Positions 26,522-35,292 of a DNA stretch of 64,000 bases are shown in pieces. Made by a program: the position numbers and the translations under genes. Source of the DNA: Cypionkella sp049896245 (lineage in GTDB: Bacteria; Pseudomonadota; Alphaproteobacteria; Rhodobacterales; Rhodobacteraceae); assembly GCF_049896245.1 (NCBI RefSeq), contig NZ_JAFCTX010000028.1:1-64000 (forward strand), given 5' to 3'. Under the pieces are notes generated by a model, which did no database searches, was not told the origin of the DNA, and saw nothing but the letters and a program-made list of their open reading frames with translations. Position 1 is the first letter of the stretch, and the number at the start of each line of letters is the position of its first letter.

Positions 26522-27849
26522 GACGCGTCTCCTTTGGTATTCGCGCAGAAATTCAAGGTTGTCGATTCACTGACGGGGCGATCGAAATGCACCGTCACCT
26601 TCTTGATATTCGGCATCGTGAAAGCCGACAAGCCAAGGTAGAAGTTTCCAGTTGAGCGCAACCTTTGGCTGCGTTCAACTTTTGAGTGCCGGATTAATCC
26701 GTCAGCACCTTCGATGCTAAAATTGGCGATGCGTGGACCTTCACCGCCAAAATTGGCATAGATCGCATCATCAGCACCGACTTTGAGACCTTCGAGCGAG
26801 GCCTCCACCGTGTTGGCATCCAGCTTGGTGACGGGCAAAACAGTGGTGCAGGTATTGCCCGCAGCGGCGATCAATTCTTCCATCGGCGCGGCACCGTATT
26901 GCGCGAGGTTGTTGTAGATCGGGTTTTCCCAGATCAGGAAGCGCGGGCGCTGTGCCTTGAATTCATCCGAGGTCATGTAAGAGGTCATCGAGCCGAACTG
27001 ATTGCCGCCGGTGATCGCGTAGTTGACGATCTCCAACTGCGAATATTCTGCCAGAAAGCCCGCGAAATTGTTGATCGGACTGTCGGAATACGAGGTGCCG
27101 ACCAGAACCGCAGGCTGCACCTCGCTGGGGGTGGCGAAGATATCCAGGCCGCTGGCTGCCGCATCGGTGCTGGCAACGGCTTCGGTTTTATAGGCCATCG
27201 TCTCGGTTGGTGGCAGCGATTTCGCGCAATATCCTTGCAGGGTGCGGCGCATCCCCGAGAAGGCAACTTCAGGCGCAATCGCGGTGGAAACGAAGGTTTG
27301 CTTCGGCAGATCGCCATAGGCGGGATCAGCCTTGATATGTTCGGCAATCGCTTGTGCGCCCAGCCGCGCGCCTTGCGAGGTCCAGTGGAAGTCATCGCCG
27401 AACAAGGCGCGCTCGCTGCCTTTGTTGTTGCGCAGGGCGGTCATCATGTCCGGCGCTTCGACACCAGCGGCGTTCAGCCGGGTGATGAAATCGGTGTAGA
27501 TCGCATTCGCCACTTCGGGCTGAAAGCCATAGTCGGCGGCATGGGCGGGCAGATATTGCGGCATCACCTGCGACTTTGTCGGGATGGTGACATAGATCAG
27601 CGTGGTGCCGTTCTCTTTCAGCACTTTCGCCAGTTGGCCCATCATATGCACGGTGCGTTCGTCCAGCGGATGCTGCATCCGCAGATCGGCGAAGGTGCGG
27701 AAGAACACGCCGTCTTTGCCTTCAATCGCGGGCAGGATGGTGTTGAACTCATAGGCCGAGCAATCGAAGTTTGAGGCGGTTTGCGCATGGGCGGGCGCGG
27801 CAGTCAGGGCCAAGCCAAGCGCCGCCGCAAGCCGGAAAGCTGCGTTCAT
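26518..27849 (-). CDS. algX: AlgX-like alginate O-acetyltransferase
   Basis: 443 residues with a signal peptide ending near APAHAQ (about residue 23). The SGNH-type acetyltransferase domain carries FGDDFHW (Asp153, His155) and GTSYS (251-255), equivalent to the catalytic Asp-His and Ser of AlgX. The C-terminal part (about 330-443) matches the carbohydrate-binding module region. It transfers acetyl groups to the polymer in the periplasm, so the catalytic set looks functional. It is coupled by ATGA to the upstream repeat-protein gene. Confidence 0.87.
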   Translation of the reverse strand: MNAAFRLAAALGLALTAAPAHAQTASNFDCSAYEFNTILPAIEGKDGVFFRTFADLRMQHPLDERTVHMMGQLAKVLKENGTTLIYVTIPTKSQVMPQYLPAHAADYGFQPEVANAIYTDFITRLNAAGVEAPDMMTALRNNKGSERALFGDDFHWTSQGARLGAQAIAEHIKADPAYGDLPKQTFVSTAIAPEVAFSGMRRTLQGYCAKSLPPTETMAYKTEAVASTDAAASGLDIFATPSEVQPAVLVGTSYSDSPINNFAGFLAEYSQLEIVNYAITGGNQFGSMTSYMTSDEFKAQRPRFLIWENPIYNNLAQYGAAPMEELIAAAGNTCTTVLPVTKLDANTVEASLEGLKVGADDAIYANFGGEGPRIANFSIEGADGLIRHSKVERSQRLRSTGNFYLGLSAFTMPNIKKVTVHFDRPVSESTTLNFCANTKGDAS

Positions 27850-28658
27850 TGGGAAACCTCCGTGGGGTCAGTGGCGTCAAGTCGGGCGAGCAGGGTCTGC
27901 GCCATCGCAACTTTGCCGGGTTCATTCGAAGCGATCATCAGTGCCAGCGCCGCGCGGGCGGCAGGCACATCGGGGGCGCTGCCGTCTTGCGGCATGATCG
28001 CGGCTTGCGCCAGTTTTTGCGCGGCATTGGCGTCGCCCGCCTTGGCGGCCTGCATCAGCCATTTGCGCGACTGGGCCGCGTCTTTGGCAAAGGGTTGGCC
28101 AATGGCGTACATATCGGCAAGGCCAAGGGCTGCGGCGGGTGTGCCAGACTGCGCCAGCTTGACCAGAGCATCTTTGCCGTTCTTGATCTGTCTGTCAGAC
28201 AGCGTGACTTCAGGCGATTTCATCAGTGCGATCATGCGGTTCATCGCGAATTCGCGGCCCAGATAAGACGCCATGGCATAGTAATGCACCGCAGTCGGCA
28301 GCACGCTGGGTCTGCCGGAGTCTTCCAGCTTGCGGGCGTAATAGAACGCGGCAAGGCCATCCCCGGAATCCGCCAGTTCCTGCATTTCGTTGGCGGTCAG
28401 CTCTTGCTTTGCAACCATACGTTTATGCAGGGTTTTCAGGCGCGACACCACAGGATCAACCGGAGGTTTGGCGGCCAAACGTGCGGCTTTCTGCAGCGCC
28501 AACCTTTCGGCCAACTTCGCGGCTTTCTCTTCTTTGCTAAGATAGACCTTCGACACCACGGTCGGCGGCACCACGCGGTCTTCTGCCTGCACCCGCAATG
28601 GGGTCGCTATAAAGCTGGTCAGCAACATGCTGGCGATGATCAGAGATTTAATCTGCAC
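27846..28658 (-). CDS. Small periplasmic Sel1-like repeat protein in the alginate-like operon
   Basis: 270 residues with a signal peptide ending near VQAE (about residue 25), a Lys/Ala-rich helical segment (about 42-75) and two or three Sel1-like repeats (GDGLAAFYYARKLEDSG; GTPAAALGLADMYAIGQPF; GDANAAQKLAQAAI). It overlaps algJ by 11 bases and algX by 4. There is no counterpart in the canonical Pseudomonas operon. It may be a second scaffold complementing the large repeat protein; the function is inferred from position only. Confidence 0.75.
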   Translation of the reverse strand: MQIKSLIIASMLLTSFIATPLRVQAEDRVVPPTVVSKVYLSKEEKAAKLAERLALQKAARLAAKPPVDPVVSRLKTLHKRMVAKQELTANEMQELADSGDGLAAFYYARKLEDSGRPSVLPTAVHYYAMASYLGREFAMNRMIALMKSPEVTLSDRQIKNGKDALVKLAQSGTPAAALGLADMYAIGQPFAKDAAQSRKWLMQAAKAGDANAAQKLAQAAIMPQDGSAPDVPAARAALALMIASNEPGKVAMAQTLLARLDATDPTEVSQ

Positions 28659-29730
28659 TTGCCAGCTCCTGCCCGATTTTATGGTCGTCCCACAGCTTGG
28701 GGTCGGTCAGGTAGCGCAGCGGAATCTCCCAGATCACGACTTTCGGTGGCGTGTCGCGGAAGCTGTCCGAGGCGAGGTATTTGTCCATCGGTTTGATTGG
28801 GCCAAGGCCCTGTTCAGCCGCGTTCAGCACGTCTTGGTGCAAGTCGAGTTTCAGAGCCTCGGCAAAGCTCCAATGCGGGTTGGCGCTGTAGGATGTGCCG
28901 ATCAGCGCCACATCGACTTGAGCAGCGGCGAAGATATCGCTGGTGTCAGCGGGGGCTGCGACGACATAGGGATTGGCGTCTTCGCGGTCCAAGCCCAGCA
29001 TGGGGGCTATGCCTTCGGTGGTGACATAGGACACCAGATCGCCTGCGAATTCGGCTTTGGGTTCTTCGGTGCGGGTCATCTGGGCCGTGCCAAGCGGGAT
29101 CAGGCCGGATTTTGCGACAGCGGCAGCCACTGCGGCGGCACCGTTGAGCGTCCAGTGGGTATCGGTGGCGAAGAAGGCGGGTTTGGTTTTCACCAGTTCG
29201 ACCAATGGCGTGCGGGCATCGACGGTTTCAATCTGCGCGGCGTTCAGTTTGGCCAGAAGATCGGCGTAGAAGCCTGCCATTTCAGCCGAAAGTTCAGGTG
29301 CTGCGGCCTCGGCTGATTGCACATCAACCTTGGCAGGCAGCGCCACGACGATAAGCTTGGTGCCTTGGGCGGCGAGCGTATCGCGCACCTCGGCGATTTT
29401 GGCGACCGAAGGCGATAGGCTCGCAGGCAAGGGTCGGGTTTCTTCCGTGGTGAACAGCCAGCCGTCGCGGCCCACGACCACGCCTTTGCGGCCTTCGCCG
29501 ATGAGCAGGTAACGGGCAGCGCCCATGACGCCAATCGAAGGCTCACGGTGCGGCATCGCGGTTTTGTAGAGCGTGTCAAAGCTGTGGGTGACGGTGCCGC
29601 GCAGGGCGGCCATGTCGAACGCCGCCAGCTTGCCGCCGGGTTCTTCATAGACCGCCAGATTGGCGAACGGGACGTAACCGAAGAACACCACGGGCAGGAA
29701 GTAGCGCGACATCTTGTAAAGGCTTTGCAT
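28648..29730 (-). CDS. algJ: AlgJ-like alginate O-acetyltransferase
   Basis: 360 residues with an uncleaved N-terminal hydrophobic segment (about 9-27). The acetyltransferase motifs DTHW (190-193) and GTSYS (278-282) match AlgJ/AlgX family catalytic residues, and GRDGWLF (88-94) is the usual family opening. AlgJ relays acetyl groups received by AlgI to AlgX or the polymer. It lies 11 bases downstream of algI and overlaps the next gene. Confidence 0.87.
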   Translation of the reverse strand: MQSLYKMSRYFLPVVFFGYVPFANLAVYEEPGGKLAAFDMAALRGTVTHSFDTLYKTAMPHREPSIGVMGAARYLLIGEGRKGVVVGRDGWLFTTEETRPLPASLSPSVAKIAEVRDTLAAQGTKLIVVALPAKVDVQSAEAAAPELSAEMAGFYADLLAKLNAAQIETVDARTPLVELVKTKPAFFATDTHWTLNGAAAVAAAVAKSGLIPLGTAQMTRTEEPKAEFAGDLVSYVTTEGIAPMLGLDREDANPYVVAAPADTSDIFAAAQVDVALIGTSYSANPHWSFAEALKLDLHQDVLNAAEQGLGPIKPMDKYLASDSFRDTPPKVVIWEIPLRYLTDPKLWDDHKIGQELASAD

Positions 29731-29741
29731 GATGGGCTCCT

Positions 29742-31184
29742 TCAGAACTGGAAGTAGAGGAAGGGCGAGAAGCTTGCCTCGGCCAGTTTCATGATCGCAA
29801 GCATGGCGATCAGCGAGACAACGGCGACCGGCAGCAAGGATGTGGCGGCGGTCAGCGTGCCATTACCGCTGACACCGATGCCACCTTGCGGCGCGAAATA
29901 CATCTCTTTGCCGATGCGGTTGATCTGTGGTTCGGCGGCGCAATAGATCATCGCGATCACCAGCATCACCATGCTTTCGCCGCTGATCTGGAAGGCGATG
30001 TCCATCGGGATGGCGAAACCGTGCAGACCGATCATGCCAGCATACACATCCATCGCTTGGCGCATATCGACGGCGCGGAAGGCGACCCAGCCGATCAGCA
30101 CTAGCAGCAGGGTTTGCACCAAGCCGATGAAGGACGAGCGGTTGGCCCAGCCGGTTGCGCGTTCAATCGCAAGCCACGCGCCGTGCCAGATGCCCCACGC
30201 GAGGAAAGTGCCGTTCGCGCCGTGCCACAGCCCGCCCAACACCATCACGATCATCAGGTTGACATAGGTGCGGCCCGGCCCGACGCGGTTGCCACCCAGC
30301 GGGATATAGAGGTAGTCGCGCAGCCAGACCGACAGCGAGATATGCCAGCGGCGCCAGAACTCGGTGATCGAGCGGCTGATATAGGGCATGTCGAAGTTCT
30401 TGCGGAACCTGAAGCCCATCATCAGGCCCAAGCCCACGGCCATATCGGAATAGCCTGAGAAGTCGAAGTAAAGCTGCATCATGTAGGCGAGCGAGCCGAG
30501 CCAAGACAGAGCTGCACTTGGGTCGGGCGTGTTGAAGGCGATGTCAGCCAAGGGCGCGATGGTGTCAGCGAGCAGCACCTTTTTGCCAAGGCCGACGATG
30601 AAGAGGGCGAGGCCATCGGCAAACAAAACCAGCGAATGGGTGCGGTGTTTGAACTGATCGGCCAAGTCCTTAAAGCGCAGGATCGGGCCTGCCACCAACT
30701 GCGGGAACAGCGCGATGAAGGCCGCGAAGTCGAAGAATTTCAGCGTGGCGTCGGCGTCTTTGCGGGTGACATCGACCAGATAGCTGATCGAGTGGAACAC
30801 ATAGAACGACACGCCAATCGGCAGGATCAAGCGCCAATGCACACCAAGCCCAGCGGCATCGGTGCCAAACAGTTGCGCGAGGCTGTCGATGAAGAAGTTG
30901 AGGTATTTGAACACGCCCAGCACGATTAGACAGCCCGCAACCCCAATTCCGCACCACATTTTCGCGCGCGGGGTGTCGAGGTTTTTCGCAATCATCAGGC
31001 CGATGCAGAACGTCCAAACCGTGGTGCCGAACAGCAACAGCAGGAAGTCAAACCGCCACCAGCCGTAGAACAGATACGACGCAAGCAAGATCACCATCGA
31101 GCGGCCCTTGGCGGGCGTCAGATAGTAGATGATCAGGAACAAGGGCAGAAACAGGAATAGGAAGGTTTCCGATGAAAAGACCAT
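29742..31184 (-). CDS. algI: AlgI-like MBOAT membrane acetyl-transfer protein
   Basis: 480-residue polytopic membrane protein of the MBOAT family. Hallmarks are LPIGVSFYVFHSISYLVDV, FWRRWHISLSVWLRDYLYIPLGGNR (about 277-300) and GGLWHGANGTFLAW, placing the essential His at 321, almost the position reported in Pseudomonas AlgI. It moves acetyl groups across the inner membrane for polymer O-acetylation. The ATG at 31184 follows an AGGAGT site; the upstream open frame overlaps algG and is discarded. Confidence 0.94.
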   Translation of the reverse strand: MVFSSETFLFLFLPLFLIIYYLTPAKGRSMVILLASYLFYGWWRFDFLLLLFGTTVWTFCIGLMIAKNLDTPRAKMWCGIGVAGCLIVLGVFKYLNFFIDSLAQLFGTDAAGLGVHWRLILPIGVSFYVFHSISYLVDVTRKDADATLKFFDFAAFIALFPQLVAGPILRFKDLADQFKHRTHSLVLFADGLALFIVGLGKKVLLADTIAPLADIAFNTPDPSAALSWLGSLAYMMQLYFDFSGYSDMAVGLGLMMGFRFRKNFDMPYISRSITEFWRRWHISLSVWLRDYLYIPLGGNRVGPGRTYVNLMIVMVLGGLWHGANGTFLAWGIWHGAWLAIERATGWANRSSFIGLVQTLLLVLIGWVAFRAVDMRQAMDVYAGMIGLHGFAIPMDIAFQISGESMVMLVIAMIYCAAEPQINRIGKEMYFAPQGGIGVSGNGTLTAATSLLPVAVVSLIAMLAIMKLAEASFSPFLYFQF

Positions 31185-31188
31185 GGTG

Positions 31189-32694
31189 TTACTCCTGACT
31201 ACAGATCGAGGCGAATTCGGCATCATCTGCCGCAGCGCTCGAAATCTGGAAAACGGCCGCGTGGTCGGTGCGGTCTGAGGTGAGGAACGCCGCCTGATGT
31301 TGGGCGAATTCACCGTCGAAAATGCGGGGCAGTTGTGCGCTGAGATCGTTGTCGCGCAGTGTGACAAGGTGCAAAGCCGCACCGGTCAGCCCGATCTGGT
31401 TTTGCGCCATCAAGTTGCTGTTCAGCTCCAGCCGCGCCTTGGTCAGTTGCGCGCCAACGGCGATGGCCGAGCCTGCGTTGCCAACCAGCACATTGCCCGC
31501 GATCTGGACATATCCGGTTTTGGTCAGCCGCAGGCCGACCGCGCCATTGGCGGCGATGACGTTGTCTTGCACCGAAAGGCACGAAGCGGTTTTGGCGGCA
31601 AGGCCGCTTTGCGCATTGTCCAGCACAGCGTTGCCGCGCAGGGTGATGCCAAAGCTGCCACCATCGACTTGCACGCCGTTGCCCTGCCCGCCCAGCACCA
31701 GATTGCCCGCGATCAGCATGTCTTTCGAGCGCGCGGTTACGCGCAGGCCAGCCCCGGCTTTGGTGTTGTAAATCGTATTGCCCAGCGTCGCACCGCTGCC
31801 GACCTGCGCCAAGATCAACGCACCGCCGCGCGAGGCCAGAAACGCGTTCTGCGTCACCTGTGCGGCTTTGGTGCCGATCAGGGCGACGCCGCCGATATCC
31901 TCAAAACGATTGTCGCGCAGCACCGATGGCGTTGTCGAGGCGAACAAGCCTTGGGTCGAGATCACAAAGCCCGCGAAGGGGCCAAGCCCGGCCATGCCCA
32001 AAGCTTGAAACGTATTGGCTTCGGCATAGACTTGGCCAGAGCCTGAGGTCAGCACGAAAGGGCGATATTGGGTTTCGGGCGCGTCGGCGGCGACATCGCT
32101 GCGCAACGTCGCGCCGCGCAGATCAAGCTTGCCGAAGTTCAGAAGGAAAGCACCCTCAGCCGCTTGCATCTGCAACACGTCACCGGGGTGGATCAGCAAG
32201 GTCGCGCCCTGCCAGATCACCAGCGGGCGCGACAGAGTGACAACGCCATTCGCCATCGCAATGCCCGCGATGCCCTGCTGCTCTGCCTCTGTCGCCAAAT
32301 CTTGCAAGCTGATCACGCCCGCGCTGATGAAAATCCCGGCCTTGCTGTTGTGCTGGGCCTGCTGCACGCGGAGCTGGTTGTTGGTACCTTCCGAGATCGA
32401 CAGCTGGGTCAGCGCGATCTGGGTATCGCCCGCCGCAACCTTGGCGACATCGCCCGAAGGCAGCGTCACCTCGGCCAGCGCTTGCGGGCGGGGCGCAGGT
32501 TTCACACCATACAGCCCGGCGATCTGCGCCACCGCATCATAGGCGAAGCCCTGCGCGCTTATCCCGCTGGCGTCTTGCTGCAATCCGGCGATGCCTGCGT
32601 GCAGGTCGGCGCTGTCGGCAAGTTTGGGGGCGGCTTGCGCCATGCTTGCGCTGATCAAAACAGCACTCGCCAGATATGCCAAGACGCGGGTCAT
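31189..32694 (-). CDS. algG: AlgG-like periplasmic beta-helix protein without the epimerase DPHD motif
   Basis: 501 residues with a signal peptide ending near AQAAP (about residue 22) and a right-handed parallel beta-helix from about 150 to 440 made of GN/DN-type rungs (RDNRFEDIGG, LRGNAVLDNAQSG, VQDNVIAANGAVG, IAGNVLVGNAGS). AlgG epimerises polymannuronate to guluronate using a DPHD motif. At the rung that I align with it, this protein reads GLRVTARS (316-323), and no DPHD occurs anywhere. It may protect or guide the polymer rather than epimerise it. Position between algA and algI supports the AlgG identity. Confidence 0.75.
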   Translation of the reverse strand: MTRVLAYLASAVLISASMAQAAPKLADSADLHAGIAGLQQDASGISAQGFAYDAVAQIAGLYGVKPAPRPQALAEVTLPSGDVAKVAAGDTQIALTQLSISEGTNNQLRVQQAQHNSKAGIFISAGVISLQDLATEAEQQGIAGIAMANGVVTLSRPLVIWQGATLLIHPGDVLQMQAAEGAFLLNFGKLDLRGATLRSDVAADAPETQYRPFVLTSGSGQVYAEANTFQALGMAGLGPFAGFVISTQGLFASTTPSVLRDNRFEDIGGVALIGTKAAQVTQNAFLASRGGALILAQVGSGATLGNTIYNTKAGAGLRVTARSKDMLIAGNLVLGGQGNGVQVDGGSFGITLRGNAVLDNAQSGLAAKTASCLSVQDNVIAANGAVGLRLTKTGYVQIAGNVLVGNAGSAIAVGAQLTKARLELNSNLMAQNQIGLTGAALHLVTLRDNDLSAQLPRIFDGEFAQHQAAFLTSDRTDHAAVFQISSAAADDAEFASICSQE

Positions 32695-32695
32695 C

Positions 32696-34168
32696 CTATT
32701 GCACCGCCCCGGTTACAGGCTGCAAAGGCTCGGGCTTGGTGAACAAAGATGCCACCGCCTTCACGGCAGAGGCCACAGTTTCGGCGACGTTCTCGGCGTC
32801 ATAGGTCATCAAAAGCTGCATCGCCCGCAGTTCTTTTGATCCGGTGTTGGTCAAAGGCAGGGTGACATCGGCGGGAATGGTGACAGAATCACCGCGCGCG
32901 ACTGCCACCATTTTGCCTTCACGTTCATACACGCCACCGCCGTTGAGGAAGGTCAGCAGGCTAGGTCCGTGGCCCGTGCCATTGACCTTCAGCGAAGCGC
33001 CGGGAGCGATGACCAACATACGCATGTCATAACCATCGTCTTTCGCCAGCAGTTCGACCTGACCCCAGTTGGTGTCACGCAAAAGATGGCTGGAGACTTC
33101 GGGGCGGTTCATGCCCTTCAAATGCTCGACCACTTGCTTGACGCTTTGGGCATGGTCGCGATTCATCACCAGCAGCGCATCCGGGGTATCGACCACGATC
33201 ATATCGCGCAGGCCGATCACCGCCACCAAGCGCGAGTCGCTTTGGATCAGGGAGTTTTCAGTATCCAAGGCAAACACATCGCCGTTGATCACATTGCCAT
33301 GCTCGTTGCGGCTGGAGATTTTCTGCACCGCATTCCACGCCCCAACATCATCCCACTGAATGTCACGCGCCGGGGCCAAGGCGACGGCGGTGGAGCGTTC
33401 AAACACCAGCCGCTCGGTCGGCTCTGACTTGGCTTTGACGAAAGAGGTTTCTTCCAGATGCAGCGCGCCGTTGATCACCTTGCCCGCGCTGACAGCGGCG
33501 GAGACGGCGTAGAAGGTTTCAGGCTCGAACCGATGGAATTCTTCGATCAGCACATCGGCGCGGAACAGACTGATGCCCGAGGCCCAATAGGAATAGCCGC
33601 CGGAGATCAGCGCTTGCGCCCGCTCGTATGGCGGCTTTTCGATGAAGGTCTCAACCCGGTGCAGGCCGGGATAGTTGGTATAGCCGCCACCATCGACGAT
33701 ATAACCGTAGCCGATTTCCGGGTAGGCGGGTGGGACGCCGAACAGCACGATACGGCCATTGTCGGCCGCTTGCTGCATGGCGACCACGGTGGCGTTGAGA
33801 TCCCCGGTGATGATGTGATCGGACGGCAGCACCAGAAGCTGCGCTTCGGGGTCCTCGGCAATGACCGACAGGGCGGCAGCCAAAACAGCCGGGCCGGTGT
33901 TGCGGCCCATCGGTTCAGCGATCACCGTGCCCGTCAGTTGCAAATCGCGCATCTGACGCGCGACCAACTGGGTTTGGCCCGCGCTGGTCACGATGATCGG
34001 CGCCTTATACACGCCGCCGCGATGGCGCTGCAGGGTGGTCTGAAAGTAACTCAGACTGCCCTTGCCTTGCACCGGTTGAAACTGCTTCGGCTGCTCGACT
34101 CGGGACATCGGCCAGAGCCGCGATCCCATGCCACCGCACAGAACCAAGGGGTAAATCGACGTTTTCAT
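32696..34168 (-). CDS. algA: AlgA/ManC-like GDP-mannose pyrophosphorylase with a degenerate isomerase domain
   Basis: 490 residues. The N-terminal nucleotidyltransferase is intact: CGGMGSRLWPMSR (11-23), LLVLPSDHII and VETFIEKP. It should make GDP-mannose from mannose-1-phosphate and GTP. The C-terminal cupin, a phosphomannose isomerase in AlgA, keeps the fold (VIAPGASL...VTIPADV...LPLTNTG). However, the metal-binding QxHxHRxExW segment is replaced by VNGTGHGPSLL and the later His is missing. Isomerase activity is therefore unlikely and must come from elsewhere. The gene is one base before algG. Confidence 0.9.
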   Translation of the reverse strand: MKTSIYPLVLCGGMGSRLWPMSRVEQPKQFQPVQGKGSLSYFQTTLQRHRGGVYKAPIIVTSAGQTQLVARQMRDLQLTGTVIAEPMGRNTGPAVLAAALSVIAEDPEAQLLVLPSDHIITGDLNATVVAMQQAADNGRIVLFGVPPAYPEIGYGYIVDGGGYTNYPGLHRVETFIEKPPYERAQALISGGYSYWASGISLFRADVLIEEFHRFEPETFYAVSAAVSAGKVINGALHLEETSFVKAKSEPTERLVFERSTAVALAPARDIQWDDVGAWNAVQKISSRNEHGNVINGDVFALDTENSLIQSDSRLVAVIGLRDMIVVDTPDALLVMNRDHAQSVKQVVEHLKGMNRPEVSSHLLRDTNWGQVELLAKDDGYDMRMLVIAPGASLKVNGTGHGPSLLTFLNGGGVYEREGKMVAVARGDSVTIPADVTLPLTNTGSKELRAMQLLMTYDAENVAETVASAVKAVASLFTKPEPLQPVTGAVQ

Positions 34169-34237
34169 TGCGCGCTCCGCTGGGTCATTGCCCGAAGGAA
34201 AAATCTGAAAGGGGTGGTAACGGGGGAACTGCTCGAC

Positions 34238-35272
34238 TTAGAACCAAGGCTTCTTGATGATTGTCAGCTTGGCCAGTTGGCCCAACTGCTCGGCTTGCAA
34301 AGGGGTGGTCGGGATCAACCGAACGGGCAGACCTGCATCGGTTGCCTCAGCGCGCAGGCTGGCGGGATCGACAGCGGCGTTGATCGTGCTGCCGTCGCCG
34401 AACTGCACCTTGACGTGATCGGCAAAGGCGAGGGTCAGCACATCCGAGGCGGGCACGGTTGCCGTCAGCACTGCGGGCGCATCAGCGGTGTGGACGTTCA
34501 GCATCGGCTCGCCCGCGCTGACGGTGGCCCCGACAGTTGCGGCCAAGGCGGTCGCGGTACAATCGCAAGGCATCGCAATCGACAGCATCTCGCCCGAGGT
34601 GGCGCGGATGGTGAAAGCGACTTCGCCCTTGGCGGCGGCAAGGTTGACGTAATCGACCTGCCCGCCTGCGGTTGCTGTCAGGGTCATGCCGTCTTGCACA
34701 GCCAGACCGGGGGCGGCGAGCGGCAGAGTGAAGATGCGGTTATAGGCCAAGGTGCCAACGGCTGCGACCAAAGCCAGAGTGGCGAGTGCCAACCCGGCGC
34801 TGCCCAAGACCCGGCTGAACGTCAAGCGCTTTGCGGTCATGGTCGCCGCGCGATTAACGGGCGACGGAATCGACGGCGCAACGCCGATCACCTCACCCAA
34901 GGCGACCAGATCGCCCGCGATGTAGGAATTGATCAAATGGCGCAGCTGGGGCAGATGCTCGCCCGCCGGATCGACGAAATTGACGGTGGCGTGACCGTTG
35001 CCGCGATCCAAGGATTGCACTTTTCCCAGCACTTCCAGCGTAACGCTGAAGCCCTTGAACGGGAACATGAAGCGCATCAGGCGGGTTGCCCCATCCAAGG
35101 CAGGGTCCATCAGCCCGATGATTTCGGCGGCGACCAGCGACAGCCGTTCGCCCATGAACTGCCGCCCGTCGATGCCGACAACAAAGGGAATATCAAGCAA
35201 AGGATGCTCTCCCTGTACGGGCAGGTTGGGCAGGTGGCCGATGGTCTGACCTTCAGCGGTGTTGGTGTCCAT
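34238..35272 (-). CDS. alg44: Alg44-like PilZ/membrane-fusion polymerase subunit
   Basis: 344 residues: an N-terminal PilZ-like domain (about 20-125), a transmembrane helix (about 155-178) and a periplasmic barrel-sandwich domain (about 185-340). This is the layout of Alg44, which binds c-di-GMP to activate Alg8. The RxxxR and (D/N)xSxxG signature is not recognisable: the expected positions read VQGEHPLLD (19-27) and ERLSLVAA (42-49). c-di-GMP binding is therefore doubtful. The ATG at 35272 follows GAAGGAA. It lies 20 bases after alg8. Confidence 0.83.
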   Translation of the reverse strand: MDTNTAEGQTIGHLPNLPVQGEHPLLDIPFVVGIDGRQFMGERLSLVAAEIIGLMDPALDGATRLMRFMFPFKGFSVTLEVLGKVQSLDRGNGHATVNFVDPAGEHLPQLRHLINSYIAGDLVALGEVIGVAPSIPSPVNRAATMTAKRLTFSRVLGSAGLALATLALVAAVGTLAYNRIFTLPLAAPGLAVQDGMTLTATAGGQVDYVNLAAAKGEVAFTIRATSGEMLSIAMPCDCTATALAATVGATVSAGEPMLNVHTADAPAVLTATVPASDVLTLAFADHVKVQFGDGSTINAAVDPASLRAEATDAGLPVRLIPTTPLQAEQLGQLAKLTIIKKPWF

Positions 35273-35292
35273 TTTCGTATTCCTTCGCGAAT

